From NCBI RefSeq assembly GCF_000422965.1, contig NZ_AUHB01000014.1:62001-126000 (forward strand): a stretch of 64,000 bases of DNA. Direction: 5' to 3'. The first letter of the stretch is position 1, and the number at the start of each line of letters is the position of its first letter. The position numbers and the translations under genes were made by a program. Below the pieces are notes generated by a model. That model made no database searches, was not told where the DNA came from, and worked only from the letters and a program-made list of their open reading frames with translations. Shown here piece after piece: positions 1-9,370 of this stretch. This DNA comes from Pleomorphomonas oryzae DSM 16300 (lineage in GTDB: Bacteria > Pseudomonadota > Alphaproteobacteria > Rhizobiales > Pleomorphomonadaceae).

Positions 1-240
1 CGGGTCGGCCGTCTGGTCGAAGGCAAGCCTGCGGCAGTCGAGTTCATAAACGCCGAGTGCCCGCTTGCTGGAGAGGAATGGCACGTCCGGATCGGTGGCG
101 ACCGACTGCAGCCGTTCGGCGGTGGAGCCGGCCGTGCTGAGGAAGGGGGCGGACTCCAGGCCCATTCCGTAAAGGCCGAGGCCAAGCAATCCGACGGAGA
201 ACAGGCCAATGAACGGCGCGGACAGCTTCAACGACAGCAT
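1..240 (-). CDS. N-terminal part of an unknown membrane-anchored or secreted protein (runs off the window)
   Basis: Eighty codons are open from an ATG at 240 down to the window edge with no stop, so only the N-terminus is present. A GGGGAAG ribosome-binding site lies about seven bases upstream. Residues 5-28 form a hydrophobic stretch rich in Gly and Leu, which fits an uncleaved signal anchor or signal peptide. The following visible part is hydrophilic and carries no motif I recognise. It is divergent from the phosphatase gene at 516. The rest of the protein is needed to assign a family. The start and the membrane segment are seen directly; any function would be a guess. Confidence 0.6.
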   Translation of the reverse strand, partial: MLSLKLSAPFIGLFSVGLLGLGLYGMGLESAPFLSTAGSTAERLQSVATDPDVPFLSSKRALGVYELDCRRLAFDQTADP

Positions 241-515
241 CAACAACTTCCCCAAATCAAATGCCCGCCGACATGAAACGTCCAGCGGGCAAATGTCCCA
301 GCACGGAACCGTTCGGCATGGTCGCCGTTTTTATTCTATCTACCCTGGTCTGCCTTAACCGTCTCTGTAAAATTCGAGGCCTGCCAGGAGAAACCACTGG
401 ACGTTTCCAAGCTTAGATCGGATAAATACGTAAACACAAGTCGTATTGCCAGCCCCATAATAGACAGATCTTCGCCGGTGGCCTGCCGGCTTGCTAGCCA
501 GTTTGGAGTCTCCTG

Positions 516-1307
516 TTGCTCACCGCGGTTCGATCGCTCTTCGGTCTCGGCGCTAAGTCCCAACCGGCACCGCCTGCCGGCCGCCGTGAGCGCATCGAGA
601 TTGATCCCATGGGAACGGTCGTCTATGCCATTGGCGATGTGCATGGTTGTCTCGCCGAACTGAGGGCAGCCGAGCGGCGGATTATCGCCGACGCCGCTAA
701 CGTTCCTGCCCAGCGCCGGATCATTCTTTGCCTTGGCGATCTTGTCGACAGAGGACCTCAATCGGCCGATGTGCTCGATCACCTGATCAGTGCGCCGCCG
801 CCCGGCTTCGAACGTCGGTCGATCTGCGGCAACCATGACGAAACCTTCCTCGCCTTCCTCGACGATCCCCACGGCAACATGGGATGGCTGGAGTTCGGCG
901 GCGAGCAGACTCTGGAATCCTACGGTATCGATCTCACGCGTCTGTCGCGGCATCGTAGCGGTACGGGCGGGCTCGGCGAGATCACGCGGGCAACTGTGCC
1001 GGAGACGCATGTCAACTTCCTGCGGGACCTGCCGGTGGCGGTGCGTTTCGGCGACGTGCTATTCGTCCATGCCGGCATTCGTCCCGGCGTGCCGCTCGAG
1101 GCGCAGGACGACGGTGACCTGATGTGGATCCGCGAACCCTTTGTCAGTCAGACGAATGGGTTGGGGCTGACGGTGGTGCATGGCCACACACCGGCCAACG
1201 AACCGGTCTTCGCGCCGGGGCGTATCGGCATCGACACCGGCGCTTATGCGACAGGACGGCTCACCGTGCTGCGTGTTTTCGACGGCCAGGCGACTGTCAT
1301 CGGGTGA
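516..1307 (+). CDS. Calcineurin-like metallophosphoesterase (Ser/Thr protein phosphatase type)
   Basis: 263 residues with the full PPP-family metal and catalytic motif set in order: GDVHG (about residue 39), GDLVDRGP, GNHDE and, near the end, HGHT. Lambda-phosphatase and PrpA/PrpE-like bacterial enzymes of this family use a two-metal centre to remove phosphate from proteins, or cleave dinucleoside polyphosphates; the sequence does not decide between these. No signal peptide is seen, so it is probably cytosolic. The start is taken as TTG 516 because GGAG lies eight bases upstream. An in-frame ATG at 609 would remove 31 residues and leave all motifs intact, so the start is uncertain. The gene stands alone and ends at a hairpin terminator. 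Confidence 0.85.
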   Translation: MLTAVRSLFGLGAKSQPAPPAGRRERIEIDPMGTVVYAIGDVHGCLAELRAAERRIIADAANVPAQRRIILCLGDLVDRGPQSADVLDHLISAPPPGFERRSICGNHDETFLAFLDDPHGNMGWLEFGGEQTLESYGIDLTRLSRHRSGTGGLGEITRATVPETHVNFLRDLPVAVRFGDVLFVHAGIRPGVPLEAQDDGDLMWIREPFVSQTNGLGLTVVHGHTPANEPVFAPGRIGIDTGAYATGRLTVLRVFDGQATVIG

Positions 1308-1349
1308 TGCCTGGGCTGGACAGATCGGCGTCTCATTCTTGCAAAGCAA

Positions 1350-1376
1350 AACGCCGGCCTCGAAAGACCGGCGTTT
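1350..1376. terminator. Bidirectional hairpin terminator
   Basis: AACGCCGG and CCGGCGTT pair across a ten-base loop, with A-rich and T-rich flanks. It lies between the convergent phosphatase gene and the DUF882 gene and can serve both. Confidence 0.7.
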
Positions 1377-1395
1377 CTCATTGAAAGCGGCAACC

Positions 1396-3117
1396 TCAGC
1401 GCATGGCTAACTGGCGGCGCGTGAAGTCGAGGATCTGTGCGGGCGCCGCCACCGAGCCGGCAAAGCGGGTCGACACCAGCGCACCGTAAGGCTGGGCGCT
1501 GAAAGTGGTGTTGACCACCTGAGCCGGCGCCTCGAACATCGTGGCGAGGTGTAGCTGGTCCGGATGGGTCAGCGTCCGGAAGCGGCCCCAATAAACCGAC
1601 TGACTGCCGTCGAGCAGCAGAGGACCATCCTCGGAGGCGATCTCCGGCAGCTCGACGTTGCCAAACATGTCGCTCTTGCCGCCGTCGATCAACGGCTTGG
1701 CGAGATTGGCGACGGATGCCGGTGGTGCCGGCTTGCGCGGCGCCGGCGAGAGGGCAGCCGTTTGCACGGGCTGGCGAGCGGTTGCGGCCGGCGGCAGCGG
1801 CGCCTCGGCGGGCGGGGCGAAGGACAGGGCGGTGGCGGGCTGCGGCGCCTGATCCTGAGCGACTTCGGCCAGCGCGAGCTGGGCGGCGATGGCGTCGTCC
1901 TGACGGCTGGCGGCCACCGGCAACGGCACCTCGACGGGTGCCGGCGGCTTGACCGGCGGCAGCATCATCGGTGCATCCACCATGGCCACCTCCACCGGAT
2001 CGCCGGCGATCTCGGAGGGCTTGGCCTGTGGCAGCGGCACATTGTCCATCGCCAGCCGATCGGCGCCGGTCAGCTGCGGCACGGCGGCCGGTTCGAGCCC
2101 GGCTGGCAGCGTTGCCTCGGCGAGGCTGGTCACCCGGCGTTCGGGCGCAGCGGCGGGCGGCGGTGGCGTGAAGGCGGCGGTCAGCACCGGCGCGGTGGGT
2201 GCAGCCTGCGTGGCAATCGGTGGGGTTGGCTTTGGCATGACCACCGGAGCCAGCTTCGGGGCAGCGGCGGCGGGCGCATCGTCATCGCCGCCGGCCGAGC
2301 TGATCTCTTCGCGGCTGTCTTCCTCGTCATTGGAGAACAGCATGGCCAACAGACCCTTGCCGGAACTGCGGGAAGACGAATCGGCCGATGCCATGGCAAC
2401 CGAGCTGGCTCCCTTCTCACGCTGCAGCTCGGCGAGCGCCTGCTGGTAGCCGGGCAGCGGCTTGCCATCGGTCGGGATGTGGGCAGTCTTGCCGTCAGGG
2501 AACAGGCCGACGAGCTGCGTACGGGTAAGGCGGGGCCAGGCGCGCACCGAACCGACGTCGATATGCACGAAGGGGCTGTTGGCAGACGGATACCAGCCGA
2601 CGCCGCCGTTCTGCATCTGCACACCGATCATGCGCAGCTTGTCGACGGACACGTCGGGAATGTTCATGTCCATCGCCTTGCCGAGCGTATGCTGGCTGTG
2701 CTTGGCGACGGCCGACGAACGAGACCTGAGGAGGTTGTTGGTGGCGAGCGACCGATAACCGCAGACCACTTGGATCGGCTGACGCGATCCGGATTTCTGG
2801 TAGAGCTCCCACACCGTGTCGAACAGGCGCGGATCCATGCGCGTCGCCTCGTTGCGACGCCAGTCGCGCAGGAAGCGGTTGAGTTCGGACAACGCCGAGG
2901 GAACGTAGCGACCATCCTTCTTGAAGGTGATGGTCAGCCGTTCCTTGGTGTGCATGTTGTAGAGGTCGAGGGTGCGGGTATCAGCCGCCTTGGCTGCCGA
3001 GGCGAAGATCGCCAGCGCCGCGGCTGTCCCTACGAAAGCGCCGAGCGCCGTGCGACCGGCGGCAAGGGCGAAACGGGAGGAGATCGCCGATGCCCCGAAA
3101 GCCTTGGCTGCTTTCAT
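1396..3117 (-). CDS. DUF882/M15-type peptidoglycan peptidase-like protein with long Pro/Ala-rich tail
   Basis: 573 residues. Residues 22-45 are a hydrophobic export signal ending in an Ala-rich cleavage region. Residues 45-200 match the DUF882 / peptidase M15A fold: the zinc ligands of that fold are visible as H143, D150 (in SQHTLGKAMD) and H185 (in FVHIDVG). Family members are periplasmic and are thought to cleave or bind peptidoglycan peptides. Residues 240-500 are a low-complexity Pro/Ala/Val linker, followed by a compact C-terminal region of unknown role. ATG 3117 is preferred over an upstream start at 3192, because GGAAGAGG lies eight bases before it and the signal then begins at the N-terminus. 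It is next to the L,D-transpeptidase gene, another wall enzyme, on the same strand. Confidence 0.82.
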   Translation of the reverse strand: MKAAKAFGASAISSRFALAAGRTALGAFVGTAAALAIFASAAKAADTRTLDLYNMHTKERLTITFKKDGRYVPSALSELNRFLRDWRRNEATRMDPRLFDTVWELYQKSGSRQPIQVVCGYRSLATNNLLRSRSSAVAKHSQHTLGKAMDMNIPDVSVDKLRMIGVQMQNGGVGWYPSANSPFVHIDVGSVRAWPRLTRTQLVGLFPDGKTAHIPTDGKPLPGYQQALAELQREKGASSVAMASADSSSRSSGKGLLAMLFSNDEEDSREEISSAGGDDDAPAAAAPKLAPVVMPKPTPPIATQAAPTAPVLTAAFTPPPPAAAPERRVTSLAEATLPAGLEPAAVPQLTGADRLAMDNVPLPQAKPSEIAGDPVEVAMVDAPMMLPPVKPPAPVEVPLPVAASRQDDAIAAQLALAEVAQDQAPQPATALSFAPPAEAPLPPAATARQPVQTAALSPAPRKPAPPASVANLAKPLIDGGKSDMFGNVELPEIASEDGPLLLDGSQSVYWGRFRTLTHPDQLHLATMFEAPAQVVNTTFSAQPYGALVSTRFAGSVAAPAQILDFTRRQLAMR

Positions 3118-3268
3118 TGAAGCGATTCCTCTTCCAGATGATGTGTTCGTTGTCCGGGTTTTCACGCGTCTTTGTCCGCTTGCTCTCGTCACCAGCCAAC
3201 TTTGATTATTGGCGGAGAGAATTAAGCAACGGTTTACCGTAAGCCAATGAAGGCCGGCTTAAGGCTCC

Positions 3269-3296
3269 GATGGTCGGAAACTGATGGTCGGAAACT
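3269..3296. repeat. Two perfect tandem copies of a 14-bp unit
   Basis: GATGGTCGGAAACT occurs twice without spacing in the 323-bp gap between the L,D-transpeptidase and the DUF882 gene. Apart from this repeat and the terminator at 3383, the gap holds only the likely promoter of the DUF882 gene; no coding region is supported. Confidence 0.8.
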
Positions 3297-3382
3297 TCCC
3301 CTGGATTTCACGGGCCGTACAATACCCGTCACCGGTCAAAAGGCCAAGTGGGTAGTTTATGGCATGGCAAGAACGCCAAAAG

Positions 3383-3409
3383 ACCTGCTTCGCCAATGGC
3401 AAAGCAGGT
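3383..3409 (-). terminator. Terminator of the L,D-transpeptidase gene
   Basis: ACCTGCTT pairs with AAGCAGGT, extended by GCCA/TGGC. On the minus strand the stem is followed by CTTTT. It lies 32 bases past the stop codon. Confidence 0.65.
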
Positions 3410-3440
3410 ATCTGGCTGGGGAAAATCGCTTGGCTGCAGA

Positions 3441-5360
3441 TCAGACCTGCGACATGCCCAGCGCCTTCTTGATGGCCTGAATATGGCCATAAATGTCGTC
3501 GCGGATCTGCAACTTGCCGCCGTCGTCGACGAAGGCGGTGAAGTAGGCGAGATGCACTTTGAGGTGGGTGGCGATGTCCACGCGCTTCTCGTCGCCGCCG
3601 AACATGGCCTGCAACTTGGGCACCGTCCACTCAGGGTCGCCCTGCAGAACGGCGTCGGCGAAGGCCATCGGATCGTCGACGCGCACGCAGCCGTGGCTGA
3701 AGGCGCGGACGTCGCGGTTGAACAAGCTCCTCAGCGGCGTGTCGTGCAGGTAGACGGCGTGCTGATTGGGGAACATGAACTTGATGTGGCCGAGAGCATT
3801 GGCCTCACCCGGCACCTGACGGATACCGACCGCCTTCACGGCGTTTTCGTCCCAGATAATGCGGGTCGGGTCGATGACCTGACCGTCCCAGGTCGCTTCG
3901 TAGCCGTGGCGGGAGAAATAACCAGCCGGATCCGCCTGGATCTCCGGCAGCATCTCCTTGACCTTGATCGATTCCGGGACGTTCCAATAAGGATTGACCA
4001 CCAGATATTGCATCTCGCCGGAAAACAACGGCGTTTGGTTGGTGGTCTTGCCAACCACCACGCGCGCCTCGTGAACCTTCTGCCCGTTGCGGAAGACGCG
4101 GACCTTGAACTCGGGGATGTTGACGAAGACGTAGTTCTGGCTGAGGTCGCGCGGCATCCAGCGCCACATTTCCATGTTGGCGATGATTTCGCCCTCGACG
4201 TCGCGATGGGCGCCATTGAGGACGGCCACCGTGCGGCTGCCGACGACGCCATCGGCGGAAAGGCCGTTCGCCTTCTGGAAGGCCTCGACGGCGGTGACCA
4301 GCGTCTCGTCGTAAAGCGCCGGATCGACGCCGGCCTCGGGGGCGGCGAGACCAAGCCGGGTGCGCAGCGTCGGCACGCCTTCATCGCTCATGCCGGGCTT
4401 CAGCGACTTCGCCAGGGCGACCGGCTCGGTGGAGACCGTTCCGGTGGTGTTCTCCTTGGCGGCTCGCACCTCGGCCAGCATAGCCTTCAGGCGGCGGAAG
4501 CCCTCGGTCGGCGGATTGAAGCTGTCGAGCGCGGCGGCGGCATCGCCGGCGTCGGCCACCTTGGCCAGCGCCTTGTCGGCCGGGATGCGCTCAGGCGTGC
4601 GGGTGATATCCTTGGAGATGGACAGCGGCGCGACGCGGCCGCCGGAGGCCTGTTCGGCAAAGGTCGCCACCGCCATGGAGACGCGAAGGTCGGCGTTGGC
4701 GACGAGTTCCGTGGTGGGCGCCGAAAGGTCGCTCTGGGGCAGAGCGTAATCGATCGGGTTGAGACCGTCGGTCACGGCATCGGCCAGACGGGCGATCACC
4801 GCCTTGGCCTTGTCGGAATAATGATCGCCCTCCACCCAGAGCGGCTGGTTGGCGCGGGCGGCGTAGACCTTGGCAACGGCGTCGGCCCGGCGGCGGGCAT
4901 CGCCCGTTGCCGAGGCGACCACCTTGCCGATCTCGGCGACGATCGCCTGATCGATCGGCATGCTGGGAGAGGTCGTGGCAAGCGCCGGGTCGGCGGCGGC
5001 AGGCGCCACAGCGGGGGCGGCGGTCTCAACTGCCGGCGTGGTCGGCGCTACGGTGGGCGCAGCGGTTTCGGTTGCCGGCGCGGTGGGAGCAACGGCAGGG
5101 GCAGCGGTCGCCGTTGCCGGCGCGGCGGGTGCGACCGTGGGCGCCGAGGCAGCGGCGGCCGGCGCCGTGGTTCCGGTGGGCGTGGCTGTCGCACCCGCGG
5201 CCGGCGGCAGGGCCTTGGTCTCGACAGCGCCCGGCGTCGCCGTGTCGGTGGCCTTGGCTCCAAGCGGGTCGAAGCCGGCCTCGGCAAAGGCGGGTATGGC
5301 GGAAAGGCTGAAGCCGATCACGGCGGTGGAAAGAAGAAGTTTAGACAGGGAGGAGGTCAT
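3441..5360 (-). CDS. L,D-transpeptidase of the YcbB/LdtD type
   Basis: 639 residues. Residues 1-26 are a signal peptide ending AFAEA. Residues 28-120 form an Ala/Pro/Thr linker with near-identical 14-residue repeats. A scaffold region follows, then a PG_binding_1 domain (GLSADGVVGSRTVAVLN) and a C-terminal YkuD catalytic domain. The active-site motif FSHGCVRV places the nucleophile at about C558. LdtD enzymes make 3-3 cross-links in periplasmic peptidoglycan. An upstream frame extends to 5465. ATG 5360 is chosen because it starts the signal peptide, although its ribosome-binding site (GGTGA) is weak. The gene is followed by its own terminator and preceded by an NtrC-type regulator on the same strand; whether that regulator controls it is unknown. 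Confidence 0.9.
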   Translation of the reverse strand: MTSSLSKLLLSTAVIGFSLSAIPAFAEAGFDPLGAKATDTATPGAVETKALPPAAGATATPTGTTAPAAAASAPTVAPAAPATATAAPAVAPTAPATETAAPTVAPTTPAVETAAPAVAPAAADPALATTSPSMPIDQAIVAEIGKVVASATGDARRRADAVAKVYAARANQPLWVEGDHYSDKAKAVIARLADAVTDGLNPIDYALPQSDLSAPTTELVANADLRVSMAVATFAEQASGGRVAPLSISKDITRTPERIPADKALAKVADAGDAAAALDSFNPPTEGFRRLKAMLAEVRAAKENTTGTVSTEPVALAKSLKPGMSDEGVPTLRTRLGLAAPEAGVDPALYDETLVTAVEAFQKANGLSADGVVGSRTVAVLNGAHRDVEGEIIANMEMWRWMPRDLSQNYVFVNIPEFKVRVFRNGQKVHEARVVVGKTTNQTPLFSGEMQYLVVNPYWNVPESIKVKEMLPEIQADPAGYFSRHGYEATWDGQVIDPTRIIWDENAVKAVGIRQVPGEANALGHIKFMFPNQHAVYLHDTPLRSLFNRDVRAFSHGCVRVDDPMAFADAVLQGDPEWTVPKLQAMFGGDEKRVDIATHLKVHLAYFTAFVDDGGKLQIRDDIYGHIQAIKKALGMSQV

Positions 5361-5486
5361 AACATTCACCACGGCCATTCCTGCGGGCATGCGAGCCTGC
5401 CAAGAGATGCATAAAGGTCTGTTTGGCGTTTCGGCGAGGCGTCGACAAGGTCGACACTCCGCCAAAAGTCGATTAACGGCGTCTTG

Positions 5487-7037
5487 TTACTCAGCGGCCA
5501 CACCCGCGTCATCGTCGTCGCCCTCGGCGAGGCCGTATTCCTTGAGTTTGCGATAGAGCGTCGAACGGCCGATGCCGAGCCGGCGCGCCACCTCGGCCAT
5601 GCGGCCGCCGTAGTGGTCGATGGCGAGGCGGATCATCTCCTCCTCGATGGCGACAAGAGGCCGTACATGGCCGTCGTCGGCCAGCGACCGCAGGAAGCCG
5701 AAGGGCGCCGGATCGTTGCTCGGTCCTGAGTTGACGGCGACGCCGATCAGACCGTCCTCGGATGCCACCGGGGGCAGGGCGGTTTCGATGATCACCGGAT
5801 CGGCCGGCGGCGGCGCGTCGGCGCCCTCGACGCGGCGGATGGCCGAGACATGGCCGGTCTGGGCGGCGATCTGGGGGAACTCGTCGACCGTGAGGTCGCC
5901 GCCGTCGCAGAGGATGACGGCGCGAAACACTGCGTTCTCCAACTGGCGGATATTGCCCGGCCAGTTGAAGGCGCTGAGCATGGCAACGGCATCCGGCCGG
6001 ATGCCGGTGATGCGGCGCTTGCCCTCTTCGGCGGCAAAGCGGGAGACGAAATGCTCGACGAGCAGCGGGATGTCCTCGCGGCGATCGCGAAGCGGCGGCA
6101 CGAAGATCGGGTAGACGTTGAGGCGGTAGTAGAGGTCTTCGCGGAAGCGGCCTTCCTTCACCATGTCCAAGAGGCGCCGGTTGGTGGCCGAGATCAGGCG
6201 GAAGTCGACCTTCTGCGATCGGCGGGCGCCGACCGGTTCGATCTCGCCCTCCTGGATGGCGCGCAGGAGCTGCACCTGCACCTCGAGCGGAAGCTCGCCG
6301 ACTTCGTCGAGGAATAATGTGCCGGTGTGCGCCTCCTGGAACTTGCCGGTATGGCGGTCGACGGCGCCGGTGAAGGCGCCCTTCTCATGGCCGAACAGCG
6401 TGCTCTGAACGAGGTTCTCGGGGATGGCGCCGCAGTTGACGGTGACGAAAGGCTTGGTCCGGCGATCGGAGGCGTTCTGAATGGCGCGGGCCACCAATTC
6501 CTTGCCGACGCCGCTCTCGCCCTCAATCAGGATGGGAATGCCGGAGGTGGCGGCACGCTCGCCAAGGCGAAGCACGCGGGCCATTTCCGGGCTTTTGGTA
6601 ATAATGTCGCGAAAACCGAGGCTGGCCGGCGCCGATCGCCTGCTGCGGCGGATCTCGCCTTCGAGGGCGGTGACCTTCAGAGCATTCTGGATGGAGACGG
6701 CCAGCCGTTCGTGATTGACCGGCTTGACGATGAAGTCGAAGGCGCCGGCCCGCATGGCGCCGACCACCGTGTCGATGGAGCCCCGCGAGGTCTGAACGAT
6801 CACCGGTATGGTCTCGCCGGCCTTGGCAAGGCGTTCGAGCACCGCCATGCCGTCGAGGTCGGGCATGACGAGGTCGAGGATCATCAGCTGGAAATCGCCG
6901 CGCGCGGCGGCCAGCGTCGCGAGACCGGCCTCGCCGCCGTCGGCGGTGACCGCCTGGTGGCCGAAGCGCTTGACGGCCTCCTCAAGGAGGCGGCGCTGGA
7001 TCGGATCGTCATCGACGATCAGGATACGAGCGGCCAT
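5487..7037 (-). CDS. Sigma-54-dependent response regulator, NtrC family
   Basis: 516 residues in three domains. The N-terminal receiver has phospho-acceptor D55 in LMILDLVMPD and K105. The central AAA+ domain has Walker A GESGVGKE (173-180) and an intact sigma-54 contact loop GAFTGA (220-225). The C-terminus carries a Fis-type helix-turn-helix (GRMAEVARRLGIGRSTLYRK). All features of an active enhancer-binding protein are present. No histidine kinase gene adjoins it, so its partner and targets are unknown. GGAAGGA lies about 11 bases before ATG 7037. It is divergent from pepF, and the stop is 126 bases from the L,D-transpeptidase start, so the two could be co-transcribed. Confidence 0.92.
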   Translation of the reverse strand: MAARILIVDDDPIQRRLLEEAVKRFGHQAVTADGGEAGLATLAAARGDFQLMILDLVMPDLDGMAVLERLAKAGETIPVIVQTSRGSIDTVVGAMRAGAFDFIVKPVNHERLAVSIQNALKVTALEGEIRRSRRSAPASLGFRDIITKSPEMARVLRLGERAATSGIPILIEGESGVGKELVARAIQNASDRRTKPFVTVNCGAIPENLVQSTLFGHEKGAFTGAVDRHTGKFQEAHTGTLFLDEVGELPLEVQVQLLRAIQEGEIEPVGARRSQKVDFRLISATNRRLLDMVKEGRFREDLYYRLNVYPIFVPPLRDRREDIPLLVEHFVSRFAAEEGKRRITGIRPDAVAMLSAFNWPGNIRQLENAVFRAVILCDGGDLTVDEFPQIAAQTGHVSAIRRVEGADAPPPADPVIIETALPPVASEDGLIGVAVNSGPSNDPAPFGFLRSLADDGHVRPLVAIEEEMIRLAIDHYGGRMAEVARRLGIGRSTLYRKLKEYGLAEGDDDDAGVAAE

Positions 7038-7220
7038 GCGTTAGTTCGTCCTTCCGCGTCTGTGCCAATTCGGGGCACTGTGCCGACCGAAGGGTTAAGA
7101 GAAGGTTAGGCTCGGGCCATCGATCACGCCTTTTTCACCGACATTTCCCGTTGATCGTCGATGGCCGGAGCACGTAGTCTTGCGCATGGTGCCTTGCGCC
7201 GTATTTGGAGTTGCCGTTCG

Positions 7221-9074
7221 ATGAGCCGTTACCGTCTGCCCCGTCCCGCCTTCCATCCCGCCGATGTCGGTGCTGCTGCCGAAGTTCTGCCGGAGTGGGA
7301 TCTTTCGGCGCTCTATGCGTCACCAGACGATCCGTCCATCGAGCGCGATATCCAGGTGGCTGGCGATGCGGCCATCAGTCTGGCCGACCGCGCCAAAGGC
7401 AAGCTTGAGGTGATCCTGAGGGGACCGGGCGGCGCGTCGGCCTTTGCCGCGCTGATTGCCGACTATGAGAAGCTCGATGATCTGCTCGGTCGGCTGGGGT
7501 CCTATGCCGGCTTGCTCTATTCGGGCGACACCACCGATCCCCAGCGCATGAAGTTCTACGGCGACATGCAGGAGAAGATCACCGCCATCTCCTCGGGGCT
7601 GCTGTTCTTCACGCTGGAAATCAATCGGATCGACGACAGCTTGATCGAGGCCGGCTTTGCCGATCCGGCGCTCGCCCATTATCGCCCATGGCTCACCGAC
7701 ATCCGCCTCGACAAGCCCTATCAGCTCGAGGATCGGGTGGAGGAGTTGTTCCACGAGAAGTCGATCACCGCCTATTCGGCTTGGAATCGTCTGTTCGACG
7801 AAACCATCGCCGGCCTTCGCTTCCCCGTCGATGGCGAGGAGCTCGCCATCGAGCCGACGCTGCATCTCCTTCAGGAAGCGGACCCGGCCAAGCGAAAGGC
7901 GGCGGCCGAGGCGCTTGGCAAGGTGTTCGGCGACAACATCGGCATCTTCGCCCGTATCACCAACACGCTCGCCAAGGACAAGGAAATCTCCGACCGCTGG
8001 CGCGGTTTCAAGGATATCGCCGACTCCCGTCATCTTGCCAACCGCGTCGAGCGCGAGGTGGTCGATGCCTTGGTCGAGGCGGTGCGGGCCGCCTATCCGC
8101 GCCTCAGCCATCGCTATTACCAGCTCAAGTCGCGCTGGATGGGTGGCGAGACCATGCCCTATTGGGATCGCAACGCGCCGCTGCCCGGCGCCGTGACCCG
8201 GCAGGTGCCCTGGACGGAAGCCAAGGCGACGGTGCTCGACGCCTACGGCCGTTTCTCGCCGAAGATGGCGGATATCGCCCGCCGCTTCTTCGACGAGCGC
8301 TGGATCGATGCGCCGGTGCGGCCGGGCAAGTCGCCCGGCGCCTTCGCCCATCCGACGGTGCCGTCGGCCCATCCTTACGTGCTGCTCAACTATCTCGGCC
8401 GCACGCGCGACGTGATGACGCTGGCCCACGAGCTCGGCCACGGCGTGCATCAGGTGCTGGCCGGCCGGCAAGGGGCGCTGATGGCGCCGACGCCGCTGAC
8501 GCTCGCCGAGACCGCCTCGGTGTTCGGTGAGATGCTGACCTTCCAGTCGCTGCTGCGCAACGCCGCGACGCCGGCCGAGAAGCGGACGCTGCTCGCCTCC
8601 AAGATCGAGGACATGCTCAACACGGTGGTGCGGCAGATCGCCTTCTATTCCTTCGAGCGCAAGGTGCATGCCGCCCGCCGCGAGGGGGAGCTGACGTCCG
8701 ACCGCATCAACGAGGCTTGGCTATCGGTGCAGGGTGAGAGCCTTGGGCCGGCCATCACCTTCGGGCCGGGCTATGAGACCTTCTGGGCCTATATCCCGCA
8801 CTTCATTCACTCGCCGTTCTATGTCTACGCCTATGCCTTCGGCGACTGCCTGGTGAACTCGCTCTACGCCGTGTTCGAAGGCGCCGAGAGCGGCTTCCAG
8901 GACAAGTATTTCGCCATGCTGGAGGCGGGCGGCACCAAGCACCACACGGAACTGCTCAAGCCCTTCGGCCTCGACGCCAGCGATCCGGCCTTCTGGCAGA
9001 TGGGGCTTTCGGTGATCGAGCGGATGATCGGCGAACTGGAAGTGCTCGACGCGGAGATCGCCCGGCAGGGGTGA
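7221..9074 (+). CDS. pepF: Oligoendopeptidase F, M3 metallopeptidase family
   Basis: 617 residues, usual for the PepF/M3B family. The zinc site HELGH spans residues 403-407 and the downstream Glu ligand lies in the TLAETASVFGEM segment. The PepF_N-type helical domain precedes it. The enzyme hydrolyses short cytosolic oligopeptides, and there is no signal peptide. ATG 7221 is preferred to the in-frame ATG 7161 because GGAG lies upstream and the family N-terminus starts here. The gene is single and ends at a strong terminator. Confidence 0.93.
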   Translation: MSRYRLPRPAFHPADVGAAAEVLPEWDLSALYASPDDPSIERDIQVAGDAAISLADRAKGKLEVILRGPGGASAFAALIADYEKLDDLLGRLGSYAGLLYSGDTTDPQRMKFYGDMQEKITAISSGLLFFTLEINRIDDSLIEAGFADPALAHYRPWLTDIRLDKPYQLEDRVEELFHEKSITAYSAWNRLFDETIAGLRFPVDGEELAIEPTLHLLQEADPAKRKAAAEALGKVFGDNIGIFARITNTLAKDKEISDRWRGFKDIADSRHLANRVEREVVDALVEAVRAAYPRLSHRYYQLKSRWMGGETMPYWDRNAPLPGAVTRQVPWTEAKATVLDAYGRFSPKMADIARRFFDERWIDAPVRPGKSPGAFAHPTVPSAHPYVLLNYLGRTRDVMTLAHELGHGVHQVLAGRQGALMAPTPLTLAETASVFGEMLTFQSLLRNAATPAEKRTLLASKIEDMLNTVVRQIAFYSFERKVHAARREGELTSDRINEAWLSVQGESLGPAITFGPGYETFWAYIPHFIHSPFYVYAYAFGDCLVNSLYAVFEGAESGFQDKYFAMLEAGGTKHHTELLKPFGLDASDPAFWQMGLSVIERMIGELEVLDAEIARQG

Positions 9075-9117
9075 AGAGACCGCCCATCGTTGATAAGTAT
9101 TTGCGCGCAAAAGTGTG

Positions 9118-9141
9118 AACCCGCCGGTCAGCCGGCGGGTT
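9118..9141 (+). terminator. Rho-independent terminator of pepF
   Basis: AACCCGCCGG and CCGGCGGGTT pair over a TCAG loop, followed by a T run. The 229 bases from here to pntAA hold only a presumed promoter region and a small TTGC/GCAA inverted repeat at 9222-9234. Confidence 0.9.
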
Positions 9142-9370
9142 TTTCCTTTTGGGCCAAATACCTATCGGCGAATATGCCTCAATAGACGGCCCGGCGTCGC
9201 TTTGCGCCGCTTGAAGGTTACGTTGCATTACGCAAGCAAAAGGCTCTAGGAATTTTCCCGGAGGTCCGGCTGGCCTCGGCTCGCATTCCGGGGAGGGAAG
9301 GCGGGGAAAGGGAGCGCCAGGGGCGGCTCTCCCCGATGCCGGCACATGCGAGACACCCTGGAGAAGCTCA

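Noticed and set aside
3348..5414. 688-codon plus-strand open frame opposite the L,D-transpeptidase gene
   Set aside because: Gly/Arg-rich shadow of the minus-strand gene caused by GC-rich codon use; no family features.
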